Of a stretch of 64,000 bases of DNA, positions 17,499 through 26,653 are shown in pieces; within the stretch, counting starts at the first letter, position 1, and the number at the start of each line of letters is the position of its first letter. The stretch spans positions 3,906,001-3,970,000 of the forward strand of contig NZ_CP017715.1 of NCBI RefSeq assembly GCF_001854125.1, read 5' to 3'. Under the pieces are notes generated by a model that worked only from the letters and a program-made list of their open reading frames with translations, had not been told where the DNA came from and made no database searches. The DNA comes from Marinobacter salinus (lineage in GTDB: Bacteria; Pseudomonadota; Gammaproteobacteria; Pseudomonadales; Oleiphilaceae). The translations under genes were made by a program, and so were the position numbers.

Positions 17499-18101
17499 TT
17501 GGAAACTAACTATGTACTGATCGACTTCGAAAATGTGCAGCCGAAAAACCTCGAGCTGCTAAAGGGTCATGGCTTTAAAGTCCTTGTTTTCGTGGGCTCT
17601 AAGCAAGTGAAGATTTCGTTTGATCTCGCTTGTGCAATGCAATCTCTAGGCCCTGATGCCGAATATGTAAAAATTGAGGGCAATGGGCCGAATGCTCTGG
17701 ACTTCCATATCGCGTTCTACATTGGGAACATCGCAGCAAAAGATCCCGATTGCTACTTCCATGTCATTTCAAAGGACACCGGCTTTGATCCGCTGATCAA
17801 GCACCTGAAAACCAGGAAAATCTACGCTTAGCGAGAAAAGGATATCTCCGAAATCCCACTTCTCAAGATCGCAAACTCAAAATCTATGGCAGAGCGTATT
17901 GATGCCATCGTTGAATTTCTTAAAGCCCGTGGATCGGCCAAGCCAAGGGCCGTGAAAATGCTGTCTAATTCAGTGAACTCCCTATTCATGAAGAGGCTCG
18001 AAGAAGAGGAGTTGGCGAAGATTATGGATGAGCTCGTTCGCCAGAAAATCGTCATTACGAATGGTTCCAAGGTCAGTTACCAGTTACCCGGCAAGCCTTA
18101 A
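17499..18101 (+). pseudogene. NYN/PIN-like RNase gene with an in-frame stop
   Basis: A 200-codon frame interrupted by one TAG at 17829-17831. The first part (110 codons, TTG start, GGAAGCGGAG upstream) has NYVLIDFENVQPKNLE, EYVKIEGNGPNALDFHIAFY and VISKDTGFDPLI, the acidic residues of a NYN/PIN ribonuclease fold. After the stop the same frame continues without a break for 89 codons (EKDISEIPLLKIAN to the end at 18101), giving the length normal for these proteins. One base change therefore appears to have split it. Readthrough or a separate second protein from ATG 17886 cannot be excluded, and a sequencing error is possible. Confidence 0.7.
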
Positions 18102-18158
18102 CGGCTGCTCCGTGGCTTTATAGAGCTGCGCTAAATTTTGAACGAAGTGGTGTTATCT

Positions 18159-18386
18159 ATGTTGAAAGTGGCTGTTATGGTGGGACTGATCTTTACCCTT
18201 TACGGGTGCGCATACAGCATCAAAGATGTAGATGTGAGCGGCAAGGAGCCAAGCTGTATCAGGGAGTGCGCAATGAGTTATTCGACGTGCGTTTCTCAGG
18301 GCAACCAGGTTGGCTTCAAAACCGAAACATTGCGAGCATGCAGGGAGTCATACGTTGTTTGCACCAATACCTGCCCAGCCCAGTAG
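18159..18386 (+). CDS. small Cys-rich lipoprotein
   Basis: A predicted 75-aa lipoprotein: MLKVAVMVGLIFTLYGC ends in a lipobox with Cys 17, and the mature part has six more Cys (SCIRECAMSYSTCVSQ, then ACRESYVVCTNTCP) that could form three disulfides in the periplasm. A TTG at 18138 is an alternative start giving 82 aa, but ATG 18159 gives a cleaner signal peptide. No family recognised. It is the first of a run of small exported or membrane proteins. Confidence 0.55.
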   Translation: MLKVAVMVGLIFTLYGCAYSIKDVDVSGKEPSCIRECAMSYSTCVSQGNQVGFKTETLRACRESYVVCTNTCPAQ

Positions 18387-18493
18387 TCGTTAACAAAGAG
18401 CGTCTTTCGAATGCCTTTTGCCGGTACGCGCCTAAAGCCGCAGCTGCTGGCAATTGCCTCTAAATCAAAAAACAATTGAACAGGAGATAATGT

Positions 18494-18838
18494 TTGCTGT
18501 ACTTAATCGCAGTAGTGATGGGGTATTTCGTCGGAACGAATGCTCTGGTTGAAAAACAGGCAAAGAGATTCGTTGGCGCAGATTATGCGAATCCTGCGAT
18601 GAGTATGTTGTCGTCACTTGGTGCTTTTGGCGGATGGTTTTGTATTTTGCCCGCTGCGTATTTTATTGGCTCTGATTATGGGAACGGATTTCTCGACGGA
18701 CTCTTCTTCGTGCTTGCTTCGATTGGAGGGGCAGTGCTCTCCGGATTTCTTCAAATTCCAGGTTTGAACTACCTTCTTAGCGTGGTCACCCTATTCGTTA
18801 ATATTGCCCTTGCCATCGTTGTTTATTCAATGACTTAA
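18494..18838 (+). CDS. small integral membrane protein
   Basis: A 114-aa hydrophobic protein with about four predicted membrane helices (near residues 1-15, 35-57, 68-84 and 88-112). TTG start preceded by CAGGAGAT at 18481-18488. No family recognised and no catalytic motif. Confidence 0.5.
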   Translation: MLYLIAVVMGYFVGTNALVEKQAKRFVGADYANPAMSMLSSLGAFGGWFCILPAAYFIGSDYGNGFLDGLFFVLASIGGAVLSGFLQIPGLNYLLSVVTLFVNIALAIVVYSMT

Positions 18839-19012
18839 GTCGAAACCCCAATAGCCGTAATCTACACCGCATTGGCTATCTTAATTTGGTGCGGCCGCCT
18901 TCCCGTCTGGAGATTAAATGCTGCAATGGCTGGCTTCAAAAGATGTCACTGTTTGGGCTTCTGTAGGTTTTTCTAGGTCTGTGCCAAGCTGTATTCGCAA
19001 TAAGGAAAGACG

Positions 19013-19693
19013 ATGAAGAAAGAGATAGTCATGATGGTTTCCGCCTTAGCGGTTGGGGGCGGAGGGTACCTGTTAGGTTCACAGCATGAAGAAAATCAAG
19101 CCGCTTTCTCCTCTGGGTCTACAGACCTTGCTTCTGCACAAGAAGGCAACCTCCTCCGTCTTGTTGATGCAGGCGGGACAGTGCGACCGTTATCGAACTC
19201 GAAGACCTGGGGGAAAACGTCTTTCGATGACACTACTCTCCAACTCAACTACCAGACAGATGTCAGGCCAGAGTTCCTAAGGGTTGGGCGGAACACCCCA
19301 AATGGAACAAGGTTCCTAGCCAAGTTCCCTGGGGCTGCCGTTAATTTGCCACTGGAGTTCAGTGACAGTTTCGAGGGCTTCAACAAGTGGGGCGACCTTA
19401 ATCAGGGCTACTACGTCCAAATCGCGGAACATGATTTCGACAGCGACGATGTGCCTGAAATCGTTGTTGCTGTTGGAAATGGCTTACTCGACATGGCTGT
19501 GAAAGTTGTTAAGTATCATGCGCCTCAGTCTTCTAGTAATGCCGCTCGCGCAGAGAATTGGGAGTTGATCGGTTCATTTTCGGGTCAACAAAAGGCGTAT
19601 CTTGAACAGGACACCATCGAGTTACCAGTCGGATCACAGGGCCTTTTTAAAGAATATACCTGGGTAAAACGTAAATTCGTCAGGACCGACTAG
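19013..19693 (+). CDS. hypothetical exported or membrane-anchored protein
   Basis: A 226-aa protein. The N-terminus (MKKEIVMMVSALAVGGGGYL) is a signal peptide or anchor, followed by a soluble, mostly beta domain rich in Asp and Asn. The segment EHDFDSDDVPEIVVAVG resembles a calcium-binding or FG-GAP-like Asp-rich repeat, which suggests an extracytoplasmic site. Start ATG 19013 has AAGGAAAG upstream. Function unknown. Confidence 0.55.
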   Translation: MKKEIVMMVSALAVGGGGYLLGSQHEENQAAFSSGSTDLASAQEGNLLRLVDAGGTVRPLSNSKTWGKTSFDDTTLQLNYQTDVRPEFLRVGRNTPNGTRFLAKFPGAAVNLPLEFSDSFEGFNKWGDLNQGYYVQIAEHDFDSDDVPEIVVAVGNGLLDMAVKVVKYHAPQSSSNAARAENWELIGSFSGQQKAYLEQDTIELPVGSQGLFKEYTWVKRKFVRTD

Positions 19694-19755
19694 GCTCTTT
19701 TGTTCCGAGAAAAGCTGGGTTTGAAGTGTCTTAGGATGAAAATATAAGGGAAATA

Positions 19756-20130
19756 ATGAAAATTTTATCCGTAGTGTTGACCGCTTGGTTCTCAATTGTT
19801 TTTAGTGGTGCTGCGTTCGCTGATGGCAACGACTTACTCAACGATTGCAGTGTGCTGGAGGTGCCCAGCGAGGACGCGACATTGAATTTTGAGTACGGAC
19901 TCTCGCTCGGTACCTGTACGGGAATGATGCAGGGGCTGACTAACCTGAATAAGATTTATGAGGTTTTGTTTCGCGATGGCGCTTTATTTTGTACTCCTGA
20001 GCAAGGTGTAACTAATGGCGAAGCTGCAAGGATTGTTTTGAAATACTTGAAAGACAACCCTCAAAAACTGGATCAACACGAAGTTGAGCTTGCAGTTCAG
20101 GCCTTTAGAGAGGCGTTTCCTTGTAAATAA
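19756..20130 (+). CDS. Rap1a/Tai-like immunity protein
   Basis: A 124-aa exported protein with a signal peptide cleaved after about residue 22 (GAAFADG). The mature part has GNDLLNDC, LSLGTCTGMMQGL, FCTPEQGVTNGEAARIVLKYL and the C-terminal AFREAFPC. This Cys and VT/FC pattern is that of the Rap1a/Tai immunity family, periplasmic proteins that neutralise type VI secretion amidase effectors. No amidase effector or secretion gene is next to it, so it would be an orphan immunity gene. Ribosome site AAGGGAAA at 19746-19753. Confidence 0.7.
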   Translation: MKILSVVLTAWFSIVFSGAAFADGNDLLNDCSVLEVPSEDATLNFEYGLSLGTCTGMMQGLTNLNKIYEVLFRDGALFCTPEQGVTNGEAARIVLKYLKDNPQKLDQHEVELAVQAFREAFPCK

Positions 20131-20273
20131 GCTTCGGTGCAATACCTGTGTGAATCCCTCCAATCGTGTCCTATTTCAGGTGCTCTTCGACAATCGGGAC
20201 TTGGAATTCCAGCGAAGATGCAGGTCAGGTGGAAACGCAAAACTCAAGATGAAATCGCTGGACTTTTTAGTTT

Positions 20274-21077
20274 ATGAACGATTACTACGTTTACGTCTAC
20301 ATCGATCCTCGGAATTTTGAAGGGTTCTACTACGGCAAAGGTAAAGGTTCCCGAAAAGACGCACACCTGGGCGAGACCTCCGATACAGAGAAGTCCAGGC
20401 GAATAAACGCTATCAGGAAGGAAGGGCTAGATCCGATCATTCGGGTTATCGCCCGGAATTTGTCTGAGCACGATGCGCTGCTGGTCGAGAAAACGCTGCT
20501 CTGGAAATTGGGGAAGCATCTCACCAATATCTCGTCAGGCCACTATGCGAGTAACTTCCGGCCACACGATGCCTTGCACAAAAAGCTGTCTGGGTTTGAT
20601 TTCCAAAACGGGCTCTATTACTACAATGTCGGCGAGGGAACTCATCGGAATTGGGATGACTATTTGAGATTTGGCTTCATTTCCGGAGGGCAGGCTTCTC
20701 GGTTTCGTGACGCAATGCTGGGTTTCGAAAAGGGAGACATTTTCGCTGCTTATCTGAAGAGGCATGGTTTTGTGGGAATCGGCCGGATAACAGAGAAGGC
20801 AAAGCCAGTTCGAGAGGTCTACGTTGACGGCAGGCCCCTCCTGCAGCAGGAGTTGAAGTGTCCCCAGATTGCTGAAAACAGTGATGATCCGGACAAGTCG
20901 GAATATGCGTGTCTGGTTGATTGGATTTCTATAAGAAAACGGCCTGAAGCCTACTGGAAGGCGCGAAGCGGACTCTTCACGTCGCAGCTGGTTCGGGCTT
21001 CATTGGATGCGCAACCTCTAACCGTCGCCTGTTTGGAAGAGGAGTTCTCAGTGGATTTCCAGGAGCTGTTGATTTAA
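20274..21077 (+). CDS. GIY-YIG (LEM-3-like) nuclease fused to a possible PUA/EVE-like domain
   Basis: A 267-aa protein. Residues about 4-85 are a GIY-YIG domain of the LEM-3-like type: YYVYVYIDP, FYYGKGKGSRKDAHL with catalytic Arg 27, and Glu 72 in LVEKTLLWKLG. Residues about 120-190 contain YNVGEGTHRNWDDYLRFGF and KRHGFVGIGRI, which look like a PUA/EVE-type base-reading domain; this second assignment is tentative. The pair would suit a nuclease that recognises modified bases. It stands alone between the Rap1a-like gene and the AbiE pair. No strong ribosome site is visible. Confidence 0.65.
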   Translation: MNDYYVYVYIDPRNFEGFYYGKGKGSRKDAHLGETSDTEKSRRINAIRKEGLDPIIRVIARNLSEHDALLVEKTLLWKLGKHLTNISSGHYASNFRPHDALHKKLSGFDFQNGLYYYNVGEGTHRNWDDYLRFGFISGGQASRFRDAMLGFEKGDIFAAYLKRHGFVGIGRITEKAKPVREVYVDGRPLLQQELKCPQIAENSDDPDKSEYACLVDWISIRKRPEAYWKARSGLFTSQLVRASLDAQPLTVACLEEEFSVDFQELLI

Positions 21078-21141
21078 ACGCAACGTTTGCGGTCGGCTCA
21101 GGGTTCGGCACGGCAATCTACATTCGTAATTTGGCTCGGCT

Positions 21142-22212
21142 TTATTCGTGTGGGTTGTCAAGGGTAATCCCGGCATTTATCTTATCCTCAGCTGCCCGAA
21201 GCCTAGAGATGATGATCTCGAAGTCGTCCGGGACGCCAAAAAACATCCTACCTTCAATCGCTGCCGTGTGATCAGCTGCAATCTGGTCAAGTCGGTCATC
21301 TTCCGGTACGAGAACCAGTTTACCCTCTAGCACCGCCTCAAAACTCACGCCCTTTTGCGCCCATCGCTGACTCTTCATAGCCACCACATCGGCCATTGCG
21401 TCCATGGACTCAAGGGGGCTAATGAAATCATCTTGCTTCAGGAGGCGGTCCACGTCGTACCAGTGCCGCGCCAGTCGATGAGGGTCCGGGTCTTTCTCCT
21501 GAGTCGAAAATTGGTGCAGTGCGGTAAGCTTTTCCCAAAGAACATAGCCTGGGTGATATGCGGCAACCGTTGCTTCAGGAAATGCGATGGCTTGAAGTTC
21601 TTCCAGTTCTGCCAGATAACATTCGACCTTATGGTTTACCGTTGGTCGGCCCCGGTTTCGACCACCGAATTCCAGCAGGATGTAGTCGAGTTGGTAGTTG
21701 CTGTCATAGCTGCTCAGTCTCGGAAAGTGAACGTTGATCTTTTCCCCTTTCGAGTCAGGCTCCAGCTCCGCCCGTAGCCCTTCAATCTCGTACTCAGCCA
21801 GTCTTTCGTTGAGACGATCAACTAGGTTCGCAGACCATTCGGTTAGCAGTTTTGTCTGCCGCTTACGAAATTTATCCCTTTGATTGGTGCTTCGGGTGGA
21901 TCGCTCCCAGGCTTCAATTTCGTCGTGTTCACCGGCGAGATCACTCCAGTGAATGGAGAGATCAATGTCCTCCGAGAAGCGTTCAATGGCCTTCCAGCAC
22001 TTGCTCAGGGCGGTGCCGCCCTTGAAGGCGGTCGAGTGGGCGCCAAGCAGGTTCTCGTTGTAGAGCAGGCGAAGGACCTCCGCTACCCAGATATCCTTCT
22101 CAAGGAAATTCTGGGCCAGTCCAGCGGGATGCTTTTGGGCGCCAAGGTTCAGGATGGCCTTCAGCTCGTCATGCTTTTTTGGATCGCGATAAAGATCGAA
22201 AATGTCTGTCAA
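21142..22212 (-). CDS. abiEii: AbiEii/AbiGii-type nucleotidyltransferase toxin
   Basis: A 356-aa toxin of the type IV AbiE family. The nucleotidyltransferase core is visible as FKGGTALSKCW and RFSEDIDLSIHW (about residues 62-90), with the two Asp of the EDIDL motif as metal ligands. AbiEii-type proteins transfer nucleotides to RNA and cause growth arrest, protecting a population from phage. The likely start is the TTG at 22212, which overlaps the TGA of the antitoxin gene and has AAAAGGAA upstream; a start at 22254 would give 370 aa. The 3' end is convergent with the GIY-YIG gene. Confidence 0.85.
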   Translation of the reverse strand: MTDIFDLYRDPKKHDELKAILNLGAQKHPAGLAQNFLEKDIWVAEVLRLLYNENLLGAHSTAFKGGTALSKCWKAIERFSEDIDLSIHWSDLAGEHDEIEAWERSTRSTNQRDKFRKRQTKLLTEWSANLVDRLNERLAEYEIEGLRAELEPDSKGEKINVHFPRLSSYDSNYQLDYILLEFGGRNRGRPTVNHKVECYLAELEELQAIAFPEATVAAYHPGYVLWEKLTALHQFSTQEKDPDPHRLARHWYDVDRLLKQDDFISPLESMDAMADVVAMKSQRWAQKGVSFEAVLEGKLVLVPEDDRLDQIAADHTAAIEGRMFFGVPDDFEIIISRLRAAEDKINAGITLDNPHE

Positions 22213-22832
22213 GCCATCATTTCCTTTTCGAACTGCTCTAATTTGGCATGCCACCCTTCAGGCAAATGCGTCGATTTAAGCTTCCTGATCGCTGTTCGGC
22301 TTTCTGACTCGGAAAGTTTCAGCCTGGAAATGGCCTTTTTCAGTCCGCTGAGTTTAACGGAGTTGGCCGGAGTGACGGTCAAGCTTCGCAGTAACTCACC
22401 TTCCGGGCGTGATTTCCATCGTAGCTTTGACTCGGCGACATGCCGCACCTCTACAACTTCATTGCCTATCGAAAACGTTCTGCTGGCACCGTTACTCCAA
22501 AACACCGTTTTGACGGGGGCCTGTGTTTGCAGGCCGAGTCGATAAGCGGACTCAACACCTTGCCTTACCAGCGTGTAACCATGTTCTTGTGCCCATTTTT
22601 TAGCGACCTGTTCTGCGCTAGCCGTGATTTTGATGGATGGCATGCTAGCCAGGGGCTTTGGGCGAACATACATACCTTTGGCTACGCGCTCGACGACGCC
22701 TTCTTGAGCGAGCCTGCTTAGTGTTTTTTGCACAGACGCACTCGAGCCCAGCTCATGGAACTGACTAATGGAAAACGGGACGCCCCGCCTCATGTGCCGC
22801 AATCGACGGGTTATTTTTTCTGACGTAGACAT
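22209..22832 (-). CDS. abiEi: AbiEi-type antitoxin (DUF6088)
   Basis: A 207-aa protein with an N-terminal winged-helix (VPFSISQFHELGSSASVQKTL, about residues 18-38, then VERVAKGMYVRP) and a C-terminal domain typical of AbiEi-like antitoxins. It represses its own operon and counters the toxin without direct binding (type IV behaviour known for the family). It overlaps the toxin gene by four bases. An inverted repeat upstream of its start is a candidate operator. Confidence 0.82.
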   Translation of the reverse strand: MSTSEKITRRLRHMRRGVPFSISQFHELGSSASVQKTLSRLAQEGVVERVAKGMYVRPKPLASMPSIKITASAEQVAKKWAQEHGYTLVRQGVESAYRLGLQTQAPVKTVFWSNGASRTFSIGNEVVEVRHVAESKLRWKSRPEGELLRSLTVTPANSVKLSGLKKAISRLKLSESESRTAIRKLKSTHLPEGWHAKLEQFEKEMMA

Positions 22833-23244
22833 GGCTTAACCTGACATAGCGATAACATAGTCGAATTAGTCTAGACCTTTACTGATGGGAAGCGCAAGCA
22901 TCCCGATGTCAGGACTGTGTAAGTTACTACGGTGAACAAAGAAAGGTTTTAGCTGAGTTAGGATTCTTCTGATTGTTCACTTAACGTTCTATTTCAACCG
23001 TGCAAATTTGCCTGTTACGCCCTCAGTTTGGTCGGGGGAATAGCTTTTAAAATAGCTCCTCTCTGAGTAAATGGGTTAAACACCTGATACGGAGGGCTCT
23101 TTCTGCTACTTTTACCCGCACTACTCGGTCTAAAACCGGTTGGCAGCATGGCGGCATTCTCCGTCAGTAGCTGCTTGCCAAGCCTGTGCCTTTCCGCGAG
23201 GGCTAGAGGCAGGACGGAACCACTAAATTCGTAGCGAGCATCCC
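22833..23244. other. intergenic region between abiEi and the methyltransferase gene
   Basis: A 412-base divergent spacer. It contains an 8-bp inverted repeat CCTGACAT (22840-22847) and ATGTCAGG (22906-22913), and inside it a small hairpin GGGA-AGC-GCAA-GC-ATCCC at about 22887-22904. These lie directly upstream of abiEi and could be an AbiEi operator. The right part (about 23100-23244) must hold the methyltransferase promoter; I see no further gene. Confidence 0.5.
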
Positions 23245-26200
23245 ATGAGCACCAACATCGAGCAGATCAAATCCCTGCTGCTGTCTTTGTTACCAAAAGA
23301 TGGCTCTACTGTCGGAAATCTCAGCCTCAAAGAGCAGTTACGCACTCAGCATCAGTTGGTAATCTCTGATGAGGAATTTGACGCAGCCAGACAGAGCCTG
23401 TTGACGGAGGGGGGCATCGGCAAGGGGCGTGGTCGTGGAGGTGCAACGTATCTTAACCAGGCAAGTGCCGCTGAGCAGTCAGCTCCGGCTGGATTTGAGT
23501 TGCAGGCGCAGGTAGCTCCGTCCCAGGAAGATCTGACCTTTGGCGAGAAACAGAAACCCGCTCGGCCTCAAACTAATCGTCAACCCGGTAAAAAAAGAGG
23601 CGAGCACAACCAGGTGCTGTCTTACCGGTACGACGAAAAGCGGAAGAATAATCCTCACGTGGGGATGGTCGATACTCACTCAGACGGCGTCGAGCAGAAA
23701 ACAACCTGGCAATACGATCCTCACCTCTCTCCTGAATTGCAGTTCGATCCAACTAGATCCCGCGTTGAAGACCTAATTGAAGATGCCCTGCAAGCCAGAG
23801 AGGTGGAAGCAAAACAGGCCAAAGATGATTTGCTGACTTGGTTGGACCATGCTTTGGCGGCGGACAACGAGCAGGCCGTTCGGGAGGTTGTATCCAATCT
23901 GAGAAAGAGGGTGGCTGACAAGGAATTTCTGGAGCGCGAGCGGGATGATCTTGCTGAACTCAAACGGATGCAAGCTCCGTATCTGAACTGGAGCGGCAAG
24001 GCGGAGCGGACCAGTTTTGAGGTAGATACCGTCTCGCTCCATGTTCACGAGCGAATTGATCCAGCGACTATTTTGGCTGCAGTCCAGAAAAAAATTAAAG
24101 ACGCAAAGGGGAAGGCCTCGCCAGCACTCCAGTCCGATCTTTTCCATGCACCATTTGAAAATCTACCGCTCAGGGATGCCATCGATTTTTACAAGCACGA
24201 GCGTGATTGGGCTAACCGCATGATCGCCGGCGACTCACTGTTGGTTATGAATTCCCTTCTTCAAAAGGAAGGAATGGCTGAACAGGTACAAATGATTTAT
24301 ATCGATCCTCCGTATGGCATCAAATATGGATCTAACTTTCAGCCGTTCGTAAACAAAAGGGAAGTTAAAGATCGAGATGATCAAGATCTTACTCAAGAGC
24401 CCGAAATGATCAAAGCATTCAGGGACACTTGGGAGTTGGGTATTCACTCCTATCTTACCTACCTTCGAGATCGACTGCTTTTGTCTAGGGAATTGCTCGC
24501 CAGCTCCGGAAGTGTGTTCGTGCAGATTTCGGATGAGAACTTGCATCATGTGAGGGAGCTTCTGGATGAAGTTATGGGGCCGGAAAATTTTGTCTCTGTA
24601 ATTACATTCACGAAAACGAGTAGTGCGACCTCCGATAGATTAGCGGCTGTTTCTGATTACATCGTTTGGTATGCGAAAGACCTGCCCAAAATGAAGTACA
24701 ACCAGTTGTATTTTGATAAAGAAATTGGAGGTAAAGGCGCTACGGGCTATACCAGTGTGCAGTTACCATCAGGAGAGAGAGTTCGAGGTGAAAATGCGAA
24801 AAAGAATGCAAATAAAGGTAAATGGCTAACATTTGATAACCTCACCAGTCAGCGCCCACCGGGAAATTTCCCTGTTGAATTAAGCGGAATTGTCAGTACT
24901 CCTCGAACCGGATACTGGAAAACCGGACAAGAAGGGATGCCTCGCCTTATCAAAGCAAACCGTGTTGCGTTGATTGGGAATACGCTGAGATATGTCAGGT
25001 TTTTAAGCGACTTCCCTGTATATCCGATCAACAATTTGTGGAGTGACACAGGCGTTGCTGGGTTCGCAGCCGATAAAAGCTACGTTGTTGAGACGTCCGC
25101 TAAAGTAATAGAAAGATGCTTGTTGATGGTTACCAACCCAGGCGATTTAATTTTAGATCCAACATGTGGTTCAGGTACATCTGCATTTGTGGCTGAGAAA
25201 TGGGGAAGACGTTGGATTACTTGTGATACTTCTCGCGTTGCAATCACTCTTGCAAAGCAACGATTGATGACAGCAAGTTTTGATTACTATGAGCTGAAAT
25301 ATCCGCAGGAGGGATTGAAGGGCGGATTCGTTTATAAAATTGCTGCGCATATCGGATTAAAGGCAATCGCAAATAATCCCGAGATTGACGATGCCTACAA
25401 TTCGATGCACCCCTCTGTTGAGAGGCATCTGAACGGAATAAACGCTGCTCTGAAGGGCAGTAACGTCTCATTCCGGGTTGCGGGTGGGGTTAGATCCGGA
25501 AAAAATTTAGTGTTTTCAAAATCTGCAGTTGATGAGTATGAGTTACCTAATGGTGATCTAGCCAAATCGAATGAACTGCTTGAATGGGAAGTGCCTTTTT
25601 CGTTACCCGACGATTGGCCTAAGGCAACAGAATCGTCCTTCCGTAGCTTCCATACGGCTAAATCATCTATGCAAGCGCGCATAGACGAGAGTATTGCTTC
25701 TCACTCAGAACAAGAGGTGCTTTATGATCAGCCACAAATAAGCAAGGACAAGCTGAGGATTACAGGACCGTTTACGGTCGAAGCGGTTCCATTTGCGACG
25801 GTGTTGGGCCTAGACGAAACAGACCAGACCGCAGAGGGAGATGTTACTTTAGCAAGATCTGGTGTCACTTCAATTCAGGCGCAATGGAGAGAAGAACTAC
25901 TCAAAGCAGGCATCCGTGGAAAGGGTGGCCAGCAAATTAAAATGCAGGACCTCGAAACACTTCCAGGTGCTCATTACATTCATGCTGTCGGTACTATTGC
26001 AGACACCGGAGATCGTGTAGCGGTTAGCTTTGGGCCTGAACACGTCGCGTTGGAACAGCGGCAAGTTGAGATAGCGATGCGTGAGGCGGGAGATCTGTTT
26101 CCGCTCCCCAAGATGCTGGTTTTCTGTGCTTTCAACTTTGATCCTGAAGCAGCGAAAGATATAGACAACATCAGAGGTATTCCGGCGCTGAAAGTTCATA

Positions 26201-26643
26201 TGAACACGGACTTGCTTACGGAAGATCTCAAGAAAGGTCGGGCAAGCAACCAGTCCTTTTGGCTCATGGGGCAGCCAGACATCGAGGTACATGACCATAA
26301 GGGCGGTAAGCTTCAAGTTGAGGTCCATGGTTTTGACTATTTCGATACCAAAACCGGGGAGCTTAAATCTGGTGGTAAGAAAAACATAGCGATGTGGCAG
26401 CTCGACACTGACTATGACAATCGTTCACTTTTTGCACGCCAGATATTCTTCCCAATGGCAGGCAAAAAAGATGGCTGGTACAAGCTGAAGAAAGACATCC
26501 GTGCTGAGCTCAATGAAGATCTGCTGGACCAGTTTCACGGTACTAAGTCAATTCCTTTCGAGCCAGGCGACAATCGCTGCATAGCGGTTAAGATCGTCGA
26601 CGATCGGGGTATTGAGTCACTGAAAGTCATCAGGCTGAATTGA
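23245..26643 (+). CDS. type III-like DNA N6-adenine/N4-cytosine methyltransferase (Mod)
   Basis: A 1132-aa protein, much longer than the 550-700 aa of standard type III Mod. A winged-helix-like N-terminal region (about 1-75) and a charged helical stretch (about 80-300) precede the methyltransferase. The catalytic DPPYGIKYG is at about 354-362 and the AdoMet motif DPTCGSGTSAFVAEKWG at about 638-654, the order of beta-class enzymes, with the target-recognition part between them. The last 450 residues are an extra region. The restriction partner follows after 10 bases, so the two form one operon. It would methylate host DNA and specify the site for the partner. Confidence 0.85.
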   Translation: MSTNIEQIKSLLLSLLPKDGSTVGNLSLKEQLRTQHQLVISDEEFDAARQSLLTEGGIGKGRGRGGATYLNQASAAEQSAPAGFELQAQVAPSQEDLTFGEKQKPARPQTNRQPGKKRGEHNQVLSYRYDEKRKNNPHVGMVDTHSDGVEQKTTWQYDPHLSPELQFDPTRSRVEDLIEDALQAREVEAKQAKDDLLTWLDHALAADNEQAVREVVSNLRKRVADKEFLERERDDLAELKRMQAPYLNWSGKAERTSFEVDTVSLHVHERIDPATILAAVQKKIKDAKGKASPALQSDLFHAPFENLPLRDAIDFYKHERDWANRMIAGDSLLVMNSLLQKEGMAEQVQMIYIDPPYGIKYGSNFQPFVNKREVKDRDDQDLTQEPEMIKAFRDTWELGIHSYLTYLRDRLLLSRELLASSGSVFVQISDENLHHVRELLDEVMGPENFVSVITFTKTSSATSDRLAAVSDYIVWYAKDLPKMKYNQLYFDKEIGGKGATGYTSVQLPSGERVRGENAKKNANKGKWLTFDNLTSQRPPGNFPVELSGIVSTPRTGYWKTGQEGMPRLIKANRVALIGNTLRYVRFLSDFPVYPINNLWSDTGVAGFAADKSYVVETSAKVIERCLLMVTNPGDLILDPTCGSGTSAFVAEKWGRRWITCDTSRVAITLAKQRLMTASFDYYELKYPQEGLKGGFVYKIAAHIGLKAIANNPEIDDAYNSMHPSVERHLNGINAALKGSNVSFRVAGGVRSGKNLVFSKSAVDEYELPNGDLAKSNELLEWEVPFSLPDDWPKATESSFRSFHTAKSSMQARIDESIASHSEQEVLYDQPQISKDKLRITGPFTVEAVPFATVLGLDETDQTAEGDVTLARSGVTSIQAQWREELLKAGIRGKGGQQIKMQDLETLPGAHYIHAVGTIADTGDRVAVSFGPEHVALEQRQVEIAMREAGDLFPLPKMLVFCAFNFDPEAAKDIDNIRGIPALKVHMNTDLLTEDLKKGRASNQSFWLMGQPDIEVHDHKGGKLQVEVHGFDYFDTKTGELKSGGKKNIAMWQLDTDYDNRSLFARQIFFPMAGKKDGWYKLKKDIRAELNEDLLDQFHGTKSIPFEPGDNRCIAVKIVDDRGIESLKVIRLN

Positions 26644-26653
26644 GGAGGGGAGC

